A stretch of DNA of 8,293 nucleotides from an uncultured Ruminococcus sp. (GTDB lineage Bacteria > Bacillota > Clostridia > Oscillospirales > Ruminococcaceae), in contig CAMVIL010000044.1 in the NCBI GenBank assembly GCA_947167535.1, forward strand, positions 1 to 8,293, written 5' to 3'. Positions 1 to 6,145 of this stretch are shown here, piece after piece. Below the pieces are notes generated by a model. It was not told where the DNA came from and searched no databases. It saw only the letters and a list, made by a program, of their open reading frames with translations. Each line of letters starts with the position of its first letter. Within the stretch, counting starts at the first letter, position 1. Position numbers and translations under genes: made by a program.

Positions 1-347
1 CTTTCCAGTCTGCGAAGCTGCATATTCTTTCTAAGCCCCGAAAGCTCCGCGCGGTCTATCAGCACCGTGGAACCGAAGTAGAGCGACTTCATGGCGCTCT
101 CGCAGTGCTCGCTGAAACGCCCGACTCCGAAGAAGTCCTTCTCCGCCGCCAGCAGCTTCGCCTTCACCGTCACCTCGGCGCGGCAGCTTCCGCTCACGCT
201 GTCAAGCTTCGACAGCTTAACGCTCTCCGCCGAGAGAAAAGCCGTGTCCCCGCTGTCGGGCTCGCCGCCGAACCCAAGTCTCACCGCAAAGCCCGCCGTC
301 GAAAGAGCGCCGCTTACCAGCGTCATGGCTGTGTCACATATCGCCAT
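1..347 (-). CDS. Phage structural protein, function unknown (3' end cut by window edge)
   Basis: An open minus-strand frame starts at ATG 347-345 and runs without a stop to the window edge, giving at least 115 residues (begins MAICDTAMTLVSGAL). The start is fixed by GGAGG at 356-360, eight bases upstream, and lies 18 bases after the stop of the preceding gene, so it belongs to the same phage transcript. I see no signal peptide or clear membrane segment. The visible part mixes small and charged residues, with a Gly/Asp-rich stretch near residues 25-35 and a basic end around residues 105-114. I do not recognise the family. Its place just after the connector candidate in an HK97-type head module suggests a head-tail joining, neck or early tail protein, but that rests on gene order only. 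Confidence 0.8.
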   Translation of the reverse strand, partial: MAICDTAMTLVSGALSTAGFAVRLGFGGEPDSGDTAFLSAESVKLSKLDSVSGSCRAEVTVKAKLLAAEKDFFGVGRFSEHCESAMKSLYFGSTVLIDRAELSGLRKNMQLRRLE

Positions 348-365
348 TTGAATGTCCTCCTTTCG

Positions 366-746
366 TCATACTCCGATAAACGCAAACTCCAGCGGAGCTG
401 CTATCCCCGCCGCCGTCAGCTGTCCGAACGCCTCGCGGCGAAGCTCCGACGCGGCTTTTAGGACATCGCCCTTTTCTCTCTGAGCTGTCACCTTGCCTGT
501 CTCGCTCATAACGGGACGCTCCGTGAGCCAGAGTATCATGCTGTGGTCGTAGACCGCAACAGCCGCCGCCGCGTACTCGCAGAGTCTGAGCTCTCCCTCT
601 GTCAGCTCATCGGGAGCCTTGTTCAGATGGCTCAGCACGAACTGCTCGGCGTTGTCGAAGATGCTGCCCTCTGAAAACTCCTCGGCGGGCATTCCCGTGA
701 CGCTTAAAAATCTGCTCTTCACTCTGTCGTAATCAAGATATTGCAT
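366..746 (-). CDS. Putative phage head-tail connector (adaptor) protein
   Basis: A 126-residue protein starting MQYLDYDRVKSRF. The start at 746-744 is chosen because AGGAG (754-758) sits seven bases upstream. The in-frame ATG at 785, which would add 13 residues, lies inside a strong hairpin and has no ribosome binding site. The protein appears mostly helical, with a central Ala-rich helix (about residues 72-84) and a charged helix ending in the last third; there is no signal peptide. Small helical proteins directly downstream of the major capsid gene in siphophages are commonly head-completion connectors that form a ring under the portal (HK97 gp6 or YqbG type). I see no diagnostic motif, so the role is inferred from size, composition and position. 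It lies 146 bases downstream of the capsid gene and 18 bases before the next gene. Confidence 0.6.
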   Translation of the reverse strand: MQYLDYDRVKSRFLSVTGMPAEEFSEGSIFDNAEQFVLSHLNKAPDELTEGELRLCEYAAAAVAVYDHSMILWLTERPVMSETGKVTAQREKGDVLKAASELRREAFGQLTAAGIAAPLEFAFIGV

Positions 747-783
747 AGCGCTTCTCCTTTCCTGCGCCGACCCGATATACGGC

Positions 784-812
784 ATATCCCCACCGTTTTG
801 CGGCGGGGATAT
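784..812 (-). other. RNA hairpin between capsid and connector genes
   Basis: Arms at 784-795 and 801-812 form a 12-bp stem closed by a 5-base loop. One position (792/804) is an A-C mismatch if read on the plus strand but a U-G wobble in minus-strand RNA, so the fold is complete only in the phage transcript. No T-run follows, so it is not a standard Rho-independent terminator. A partial attenuator or an RNA-processing or stability element between the abundant capsid message and the later genes is plausible. Confidence 0.6.
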
Positions 813-855
813 ATCCGTGAAGGTCGGTTTTAAATATCAATTGATTGTTAGCTGT

Positions 856-871
856 CCCGCTTTTCAGCGGG
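856..871 (-). other. Short GC-rich hairpin just after the capsid gene
   Basis: A 5-bp GC stem (867-871 with 856-860) with a 6-base TGAAAA loop on the minus strand begins 21 bases after the capsid stop codon. It is followed by AT-rich sequence without a real T-run. It could protect the 3' end of the capsid message or act as a weak terminator. The stem is short and could be chance. Confidence 0.35.
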
Positions 872-892
872 GTCTTGTGATCTTACTGCTTA

Positions 893-1888
893 TCAGGAAG
901 CTCCGCCGCCTGCGGCTGCCTTCTTGAGCATCTTTACTGCACCGCCTGTGAGCACCGATACTCCGCAGAGGATGGAAGCCTCGACCTCCTCGCTCTGGGT
1001 GGAGAGCAGCTTGTCGCAGTCGATGATGACGTCGGTGCCGTAGATGACTTCTGCCGCGCACTTGCTGTCGATGCCGATGACCTTATCGGAATCAAGGCTG
1101 GGGCACTTGATGAGAGTCACGCCGTAGGGGGTGACTACCCTGCCGCTGCTCATGAAGTCGCTGACGCAGTACTTCATCTCGGTGAGGGCGAGGATATCAG
1201 CCATCATTGCAGGCGAGCAGAGCATTACGTCCATGTCGTAGTCGCTCATGGAAGCCCAGAAGGATGCCAGCGCCGCGTAGCTGATGGATGTGTCGTAGGT
1301 AGTCGCAGTGGAAGCGGAAGCGGTGGAGAATGCAGTCGCTGCCGCGGTGTTGATGGCGCGGGAGATGTTGGCGCCCAGTCCGCGGAGTATCACGCCGAAG
1401 GCTTCAAGTCTCTGCTTGCGGACAGACTCGTAGGAGCAGGAGAGCTTTCTTGCGAACTTGGTGAGTGCCGCTGCACTTGCGCCCAGCGCAACAGTAGTGG
1501 TGGGCACGCTGCCGTTCTGCTGGACGCCTGCTGTGGTGCCGCTTACGGTCACGGTCAGGGGTCTGTAGTCGTAGGAGTCGGTCTTGCCCTGAGCCGCGGT
1601 GATGTAGGGCAGCAGGGAAACCTCGTCCATGCCGTCCTTTATCTGACGGCGTACATACTCGGGGAACAGCACTGCCGACTCAGTGGACAGGAAGAACTTC
1701 TCTACCCTGTCGCAGCCCTCGCCCGATACCTTGATATCGAATCTCTTGAGCTGTCTCTCGAAAGCGTCCAGCTGCTCGAGGTCTGTACCCTTGTACTCGC
1801 TGTCGGGGTCAAGCTCGCTCAGGACCTCGGTAAAGCTCTTGCCTGTGATGGAATACATTCCCTTTTCAAGTTTAACATCATTGTACAT
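893..1888 (-). CDS. Phage major capsid protein (HK97-fold type)
   Basis: A 331-residue protein that I read as the HK97-fold coat subunit, which assembles into the icosahedral head. The N-terminal part (about residues 15-60) is charged and helical, including the stretch LDAFERQLKRFDIKV, seen in phage capsid proteins of related Firmicutes as I recall them. Residues 90-150 are Thr/Gly/Val-rich, as expected for an extended E-loop. Residues 150-190 form the long spine-like helix (KQRLEAFGVILRGLG), and the rest resembles the P and A domains. Length fits the family (about 300-400). The start is set by GAGG eight bases upstream of ATG 1888. It follows the protease gene after a 143-base gap, the usual order. 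Whether the N-terminus is removed by the protease is not visible. Alternatives are few given order and length. Confidence 0.85.
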   Translation of the reverse strand: MYNDVKLEKGMYSITGKSFTEVLSELDPDSEYKGTDLEQLDAFERQLKRFDIKVSGEGCDRVEKFFLSTESAVLFPEYVRRQIKDGMDEVSLLPYITAAQGKTDSYDYRPLTVTVSGTTAGVQQNGSVPTTTVALGASAAALTKFARKLSCSYESVRKQRLEAFGVILRGLGANISRAINTAAATAFSTASASTATTYDTSISYAALASFWASMSDYDMDVMLCSPAMMADILALTEMKYCVSDFMSSGRVVTPYGVTLIKCPSLDSDKVIGIDSKCAAEVIYGTDVIIDCDKLLSTQSEEVEASILCGVSVLTGGAVKMLKKAAAGGGAS

Positions 1889-2031
1889 AGTTTTTTCCTC
1901 TCTTTCGTTTTCTTTGGTTTGTGTATGTTATGCCTTTGCCGAAAGCCCGCCGGTCTGTCGGGCGGTATATTCACAGCTTTCGCGCCTGCGTTCCCGCTGC
2001 GGCGGAGACTTCCGGAGTCGGGCTGTGGGGC
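1889..2031. other. Intergenic leader of the major capsid gene, no gene seen
   Basis: A 143-base gap separates protease and capsid genes, much longer than the other upstream junctions, which range from a 23-base overlap to 18 bases. The protease-proximal half is GC-rich with weak inverted repeats around 1945-1965. The 35 bases before the capsid start are purine-rich on the minus strand and include its ribosome binding site. I find no convincing -10/-35 pair and no open frame with a ribosome binding site. Confidence 0.5.
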
Positions 2032-2913
2032 TTACTTTTTCAGCTTGACCCCGCCTATCATCGGCTTGCTGCCGCCCTCGGCGGTCCGGGGTGCGCTGTT
2101 TGCCCTCGCGCTCTTGCCATGCTTCCTCGTCTGCTCCTTGAAGGCCAGCAGCTGGTCTACCGTCATACCCGCGCAGACTACACCTACCGTCTCGGCGGTG
2201 TAAGCGGGTACGCAGAACTGACCCAGCCTTACTATCTCAGCTCTCAGGTCGGCGCGCGCCTTTTCTATCTCGGCGTCACGCTGGAGGACGGCGTTCTTCA
2301 GCGCCTTTATCTCGGTCTCTCTGCTGTCGGCGAGGGACTTTGTGATGCCCGCCGCAGGCTGTGCGGGAACCGCCACGAATGACCACTCGTAAGCGTCGGT
2401 GGGCTCGCCTAAGATATACTCGCAGAGCTTGCCGCCGTACATCCTGCCCTTGACGTGGGAGCAGCCCTTTTTGCGCTCGTCGGCGCCGCATATCGAGCAG
2501 GTCTTCTTGCCCACCAAACAGCTCACCGACACCTCTTTCTTGATGCCGCCGTCTATCTCGCTGATGAAGTCCTCGTTGGCTTTGGTGCGCATCATGTACG
2601 CCATCGCCTTTACACAGTGGTAGACCTCACCGCTTCGGGTCGTGCGTTCGGGGTCGCTTATGAGCTCCGCGGAATAGATCCGCGCCGTCTGGTTCTTGCC
2701 CTTCGGGTCGTGGTCGAAGATGCCCGTCTTGCCGACGAACAGCTCAGCCAGACGTTCCAGCGCGGGTATCGAGAACCTCTCGCAGTCGCGGTCGGTCTCG
2801 TTGTCACAGAGCACCACGGGGAAGGTGTACACCTCCTCGGGGGAAAGCTCCCGCCTTGCCAGCTTGTTTATCAGCTCCATGTCCTTGTCGCTGACAGAAG
2901 TTATGTTTTCCAT
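2032..2913 (-). CDS. Phage prohead protease with scaffold-like C-terminus
   Basis: A 293-residue protein between portal and capsid genes. Residues 25-190 resemble capsid maturation proteases. They carry a candidate catalytic His68 in GIFDHDPKG, candidate Ser129/Ser131 in KEVSVSC, and the segment EWSFVAVPAQP (176-186) that I associate with this group. A zinc-knuckle-like cluster follows the serine: C139-x2-C142-x8-C151-x-H153, with C164 nearby. Residues 197-232 are strongly charged and heptad-like, so probably a coiled coil, and the last 30 residues are basic and Gly/Ser/Pro-rich. This suggests protease and internal scaffold combined in one chain, cleaving itself and the capsid delta region during assembly. 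GGAG nine bases upstream supports ATG 2913. The gene starts 18 bases after the portal stop. The catalytic residues are my assignment from motif context. Confidence 0.7.
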   Translation of the reverse strand: MENITSVSDKDMELINKLARRELSPEEVYTFPVVLCDNETDRDCERFSIPALERLAELFVGKTGIFDHDPKGKNQTARIYSAELISDPERTTRSGEVYHCVKAMAYMMRTKANEDFISEIDGGIKKEVSVSCLVGKKTCSICGADERKKGCSHVKGRMYGGKLCEYILGEPTDAYEWSFVAVPAQPAAGITKSLADSRETEIKALKNAVLQRDAEIEKARADLRAEIVRLGQFCVPAYTAETVGVVCAGMTVDQLLAFKEQTRKHGKSARANSAPRTAEGGSKPMIGGVKLKK

Positions 2914-2931
2914 AATGACTCTCTCCTTTCC

Positions 2932-4071
2932 TTATGCTTCAAGCGCCTGCTCAATCTGCGCCGCCTGAGCGTTCATAAGCCGCGCCTTCGCAAGCGATTC
3001 CTCGTCCTGTAAGTTTACGTTCTCCCATACCACCTCGACCCGCTCGCCGATGCCGTTGATGTCGCAGTAGAGACGGACTATCTTCATGATGGTCTGGGTC
3101 AGCAGTCTGCGGTAGTAGTCTATCTCGCTGGTGAGGATATCCGCCTGCTGTGAGCTCATGCGCTCGGTGGTAGACCAACTCAGCCCCAGCAGAAACGGCG
3201 GTATCGACAGCTTTGAGATTATCTGCTCCAGTATCTGCCGCACGGGTATCTCGGTGTCGAGTATCACGCCGTCCGCGCCGATGACCTTGATGTCCACGTC
3301 GCCCACAGCCACGAAATCCTTGATGTTGCCCGCCTTTGAAGCGGTCATGCCGTCCGCCCACTGACGGGCTATCTCCATAGCACGCTCCTTAGCGAAAGCC
3401 TGCTCGCCCTCCCCCGAGGGCTTGTAGGTCACGGCGTAGCGGACGTTGCCCGCGCGGTCGAAGTTTTCGCCGACGGTCTTGTATATCTCCATCAGTATGT
3501 CCGCCAGTGCGGGCAGCCCCCTCAGCAGCGAGGTGCCGCAGGGATTCTTCGGAGTCGGGTTCTGAACCGAGTAGAGTATCCTCTCGGGGTGCTGACAGCG
3601 GAGCTTCTCGCCAGTGAGCAGCGAGTAAATCTCGGTGCCGCCGTCCTCGCCGCAGCGGACGCTGTAAAGGGTGCAGTCGGCGCAGTAAAGCCCCGCTATG
3701 TCGCCACTGTCCTCGTTGAGAAGCACCTCACCGAAAGCTCTGCCATAGGTCAGCAGGCTGTCTAAGTACATCTCGGTGAAGGTGCTGAGGGAGTTTCCCG
3801 ACACCGACACGGGGAGCTCATCAAAGAACTGGTTCAGCCGCTCGGCTGTCTCCTCGTTCTCGCACTTAAAGCTGAACCCGCCCGTAAGTCTTACGAGCTT
3901 CGATATCGCCGCGTCGATGACCGGGACGTTAGCCCTCAGCGATTCGTAGAGTCCCTCCTCCATCATTCTCGGGTGCGGCGCGAGCCTGAAGCCCGTCTGC
4001 CGCCCCGCTCCCGCAGTCACCTCGGTAAATCCTGCGGGAGTCTCCTTCTTTCTTTTAAACATAGATTTCAT
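2932..4071 (-). CDS. Phage portal protein
   Basis: A 379-residue portal subunit. The dodecameric portal ring sits at one capsid vertex, is the channel for DNA entry and docks the terminase. Diagnostic is the C-terminal half: a helix leading into IPPFLLGLS (290-298), then TTERMSSQQADIL (301-313) and a long helix (315-336), the arrangement seen in HK97/SPP1-type portals. The N-terminus is basic (KSMFKRKKE). It is somewhat short for the family. It begins three bases after the terminase stop, so translation is probably coupled. Two starts are possible: ATG 4071 (GAGG seven bases upstream) and ATG 4062 (AGGAG nine bases upstream, 376 residues). The sequence does not decide between them. Confidence 0.9.
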   Translation of the reverse strand: MKSMFKRKKETPAGFTEVTAGAGRQTGFRLAPHPRMMEEGLYESLRANVPVIDAAISKLVRLTGGFSFKCENEETAERLNQFFDELPVSVSGNSLSTFTEMYLDSLLTYGRAFGEVLLNEDSGDIAGLYCADCTLYSVRCGEDGGTEIYSLLTGEKLRCQHPERILYSVQNPTPKNPCGTSLLRGLPALADILMEIYKTVGENFDRAGNVRYAVTYKPSGEGEQAFAKERAMEIARQWADGMTASKAGNIKDFVAVGDVDIKVIGADGVILDTEIPVRQILEQIISKLSIPPFLLGLSWSTTERMSSQQADILTSEIDYYRRLLTQTIMKIVRLYCDINGIGERVEVVWENVNLQDEESLAKARLMNAQAAQIEQALEA

Positions 4072-4074
4072 CTC

Positions 4075-5349
4075 CTATCCTCTTTCAAGCGCCAGCACGA
4101 AAAAGCTGTCGCCGCCGCGTCCGGAGATGTGGTTGACAAAATATCTCACATCGTCCATCGCGTGGTCGTTTTCTTTTAGCGGGCGGTCGGCGGCGGCGCT
4201 GTCGTCCCAGCGGTACTGGCTGAACTCGCGTATGCAGTCGGCACAGCTTTCGGAAAACCTCAGCCGCCCTGTGTTCAGCATATCCGCCACACGGCTTATC
4301 CCCGCCAGCACTTCGTTGTCGGCTTTCTTCACGCGGTATTTGCCGTGCCGCTGTATGCAGGTGATGAAGGACGCCGCCGCAGGGTCTACCAGCACGCACT
4401 CGATCTCCCGACCGCCTGTCAGCTCCTCGAGAGCCTTGTAGTGCTCCTCGTCTGTCCTCGGCATACCCTCGCGCTTCGAGTCGTAGTAATACTCTTTGAT
4501 ACGGTACCACACTCCCCCGCTCTGACCCCACAGCCCGAAGCTGGAAGGGTTGACGGTACCGTAGTCACAGCTGACGATGTATTTCTCAAAGCTTTCGGGA
4601 AGCTCCTTCGAGACGTGCTTTTTAGGCGAGAACATCGGGTAGATGAGACCCGTCACGTCGCACCACTTGCCGAGGATGAACCTGTCGTAGAAGGCGCCGC
4701 TGTACAGCCGCTCGTAGCGCTTCCTGACCCGCCCGCTCAGCGAGGGATTGTCCTTCATGGTGAAGTGCATGACCAGCATTCTCTTTTCATTTGCCTTGTC
4801 AAGCCACTCCCGCTTGAACCAGTGTCCCGAGCCCGCGGGATTGCAGTTGAACCAGAGCTTCGAGTCTGGCAGAGAGCATCTCGCCACAGCCTGCTCCACA
4901 AAGCTTCGGGGCATCAGCACCGTCTCGTCGAACAGCACTCCCCCAAGGGTCATGCCCTGTATCAGCGCCGCCGAGCTTTCGTCCTTGCCGCCGAAAAGGT
5001 AGAAGCTGTTGCAGCGTCCCGACATGGAAATGTCGATCCTGTTCTGCGACTGCCTGTACCTCACCCCGAACTGCATCAGCTCGCATATCCTCATGATGTG
5101 GTCGAGGATATTGCGCTTGGCAGAGCTTATGGTCTTGCCGCATATCGCGAAGCTGGCACCGTTGAACCCCGCCATCGCCCACATTATAAATGAGTAGGTC
5201 ATAACGGTGGTCTTGCCCGACCGCACTGCTCCGTCGCATATCACGCCGTCCAGCTCGGCGGTGGGCTTTTCGATCCACCAGCGCAGCAGGTTCCTCTGCT
5301 TCTGCGAGAAGCGAAACTCGCCGCCGTCATTCACAGTCCTTTTCGGCAT
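4075..5349 (-). CDS. terL: Phage terminase large subunit (ATPase/nuclease)
   Basis: A 424-residue packaging motor that hydrolyses ATP to pump phage DNA through the portal and cuts the concatemer. The N-terminal ATPase shows Walker A GAVRSGKT (40-47), Walker B GVLFDE (137-142, with D141 and E142) and the coupling motif FNCNPAGSGHW (167-177). The C-terminal RNase H-like nuclease has its acidic residues in SCDYGT (D262), LVDPAA (D322) and HAMDDVRYF (D399/D400). The domain order and the length of about 420 residues fit the SPP1-like terminase group. All key residues are present, so it should be active. AGGAGG (5356-5361) six bases upstream of ATG 5349 fixes the start. It overlaps the small-subunit gene by 23 bases in another frame and is followed after three bases by the portal gene. 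Confidence 0.95.
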   Translation of the reverse strand: MPKRTVNDGGEFRFSQKQRNLLRWWIEKPTAELDGVICDGAVRSGKTTVMTYSFIMWAMAGFNGASFAICGKTISSAKRNILDHIMRICELMQFGVRYRQSQNRIDISMSGRCNSFYLFGGKDESSAALIQGMTLGGVLFDETVLMPRSFVEQAVARCSLPDSKLWFNCNPAGSGHWFKREWLDKANEKRMLVMHFTMKDNPSLSGRVRKRYERLYSGAFYDRFILGKWCDVTGLIYPMFSPKKHVSKELPESFEKYIVSCDYGTVNPSSFGLWGQSGGVWYRIKEYYYDSKREGMPRTDEEHYKALEELTGGREIECVLVDPAAASFITCIQRHGKYRVKKADNEVLAGISRVADMLNTGRLRFSESCADCIREFSQYRWDDSAAADRPLKENDHAMDDVRYFVNHISGRGGDSFFVLALERG

Positions 5350-5803
5350 ACCTGACCTCCTCTCCGCCGCCGAACACAGCGTTCAGGAAGCTTTCGGCGG
5401 TGTCGGTCTGACTTATCTCGCCCTCCGCCTCCCTAAGCGCCTCCAGAGCCTTGCACCGGTCGAAGAACTTTATCTCCACCACGCCCTTTCCGCACTTTAT
5501 CTCCTGCACGCCGTAAAGATCGGCTTCGGCTATCATGGCGGGAGTCACCGTTTCGGCGAACGCCAGCGCTACCGCGTCGTTGTTCCTGCCGAAGGCTATA
5601 CGCCTCAGCCCCTGTATCGCGGGAGTCTCGGCGCCCGACAGGCGGTACTGCTCCACCCGACGCCTCACGGGACGCTCGCAGATGAGCTTCAGCCCCACCA
5701 GCGCCGCCGCGGCTCTCGGCGCTCCCGCCATCACCGCCGCCTCGTAAAGATCCCCGCACCTTGCGTACTCCGCCGCGAACACATTTTTGTCTATCTGTGA
5801 CAT
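5327..5803 (-). CDS. terS: Phage terminase small subunit (DNA recognition)
   Basis: A 158-residue protein that would bind the packaging site on phage DNA and hand it to the large subunit. Residues 8-30 (FAAEYARCGDLYEAAVMAG) match the usual N-terminal helix-turn-helix pattern of small terminases, in which an aromatic/Glu-Tyr helix is followed by an Ala-Ala-x-x-Ala-Gly turn. FFDRCKALEALRE (113-125) matches the family's oligomerisation region, and the tail is acidic. The start at ATG 5803 is secure: GGAGG at 5810-5814 is six bases away and an in-frame TAA lies at 5807-5809, so no longer form exists. It is the first gene after the host junction, and I see no convincing promoter of its own. The small and large subunits overlap by 23 bases, which suggests coupled translation. 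Confidence 0.88.
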   Translation of the reverse strand: MSQIDKNVFAAEYARCGDLYEAAVMAGAPRAAAALVGLKLICERPVRRRVEQYRLSGAETPAIQGLRRIAFGRNNDAVALAFAETVTPAMIAEADLYGVQEIKCGKGVVEIKFFDRCKALEALREAEGEISQTDTAESFLNAVFGGGEEVRYAEKDCE

Positions 5804-5891
5804 ATCTTACCTCCGTTTCGTTGTCCTGCGAGAGTCCTGTGATATCCTTTTTCGGAACAAGTCCTCTCATAAATAGTCTCACAGAGCCATT

Positions 5892-5915
5892 TTGTTGCAC
5901 TAAAACGTGCAACAA
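5892..5915. repeat. Perfect inverted repeat upstream of terS (possible operator)
   Basis: Two exact 9-base arms, TTGTTGCAC (5892-5900) and GTGCAACAA (5907-5915), flank a 6-base centre. As DNA this is a symmetric 24-bp site typical of dimeric repressor or activator binding. As minus-strand RNA it could form a 9-bp hairpin but lacks a following T-run, so a terminator is unlikely. It lies 88 bases upstream of the small terminase start. Another TTGCAC lies at 5955-5960. Confidence 0.6.
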
Positions 5916-5993
5916 TTAATGAAATATGTCTAAATTAAAAGATAAATCAGATACTTGCACAGTCTGAAGTTCACATTTTTGTAGCAAGGGCAC

Positions 5994-6020
5994 AAAAAAA
6001 GACCCGTTTTTCAACAGGTC
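5994..6020 (-). terminator. Rho-independent terminator (second, distal)
   Basis: On the minus strand a 7-bp stem (6014-6020 with 6001-6007) with a 6-base TGAAAA loop is followed directly by seven T residues (5994-6000). One pair is a U-G wobble in minus-strand RNA and would be a mismatch on the plus strand, which supports leftward transcription. It lies about 70 bases beyond the first terminator and backs it up, shielding the phage genes from aspartate kinase read-through. Confidence 0.75.
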
Positions 6021-6085
6021 AGATTTCTGGAAGATATTGGATATTACAACACATAGCAAAAGTCAAATCTCACGCTCCGAAACAC

Positions 6086-6121
6086 AAAAAAGTCACGGAA
6101 CGAATTACATTCCGTGACTTT
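6086..6121 (-). terminator. Rho-independent terminator of the aspartate kinase gene
   Basis: Perfect 12-base arms (6089-6100 and 6110-6121) flank a 9-base loop. On the minus strand the stem runs into six T residues (6086-6091). It starts 25 bases after the aspartate kinase stop codon, so it ends that transcript. On the plus strand the hairpin is not followed by a T-run, so it acts mainly leftward. Confidence 0.92.
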
Positions 6122-6145
6122 GTGTATTGCTTATATACTTTAAGC

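Larger units (their letters stand above)
5804..6145. other. Host-phage junction, gene-free intergenic region
   Basis: These 342 bases separate aspartate kinase from the small terminase gene and hold no supported gene. From right to left they contain two terminators (6086-6121 and 5994-6020), an AT-rich stretch (about 5916-5990), a perfect inverted repeat (5892-5915) and about 80 bases of GC-richer leader before the terminase. The hexamer TTGCAC occurs on the plus strand at 5895 and 5955, with its complement at 5907. I found no strong -10/-35 pair toward the terminase and no attachment-site core, tRNA or integrase. Confidence 0.6.

Noticed and set aside
747..785. Upstream ATG extending the connector protein by 13 residues
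   Set aside because: The start lies at the edge of a strong hairpin without a ribosome binding site, whereas ATG 746 has AGGAG at ideal spacing.
1921..2382. Plus-strand open frame across the protease-capsid gap
   Set aside because: Its main part is antisense to the protease gene and it lacks a ribosome binding site.
4345..5193. 282-residue plus-strand open frame opposite the large terminase
   Set aside because: It is antisense to all terminase motifs, its composition is that of a reversed GC-rich gene, and no start signals are present.
5433..5915. Long minus-strand open frame starting inside the inverted repeat and overlapping terS
   Set aside because: It has no ribosome binding site, and most of it is the other frame of the well-supported small terminase, giving an Arg/Gly-rich shadow protein.
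5985..6095. Short CACAAAAAA-type direct repeats as possible phage attachment cores
   Set aside because: Both copies are the T-runs of the two terminators read on the other strand, so the similarity is explained without integration.
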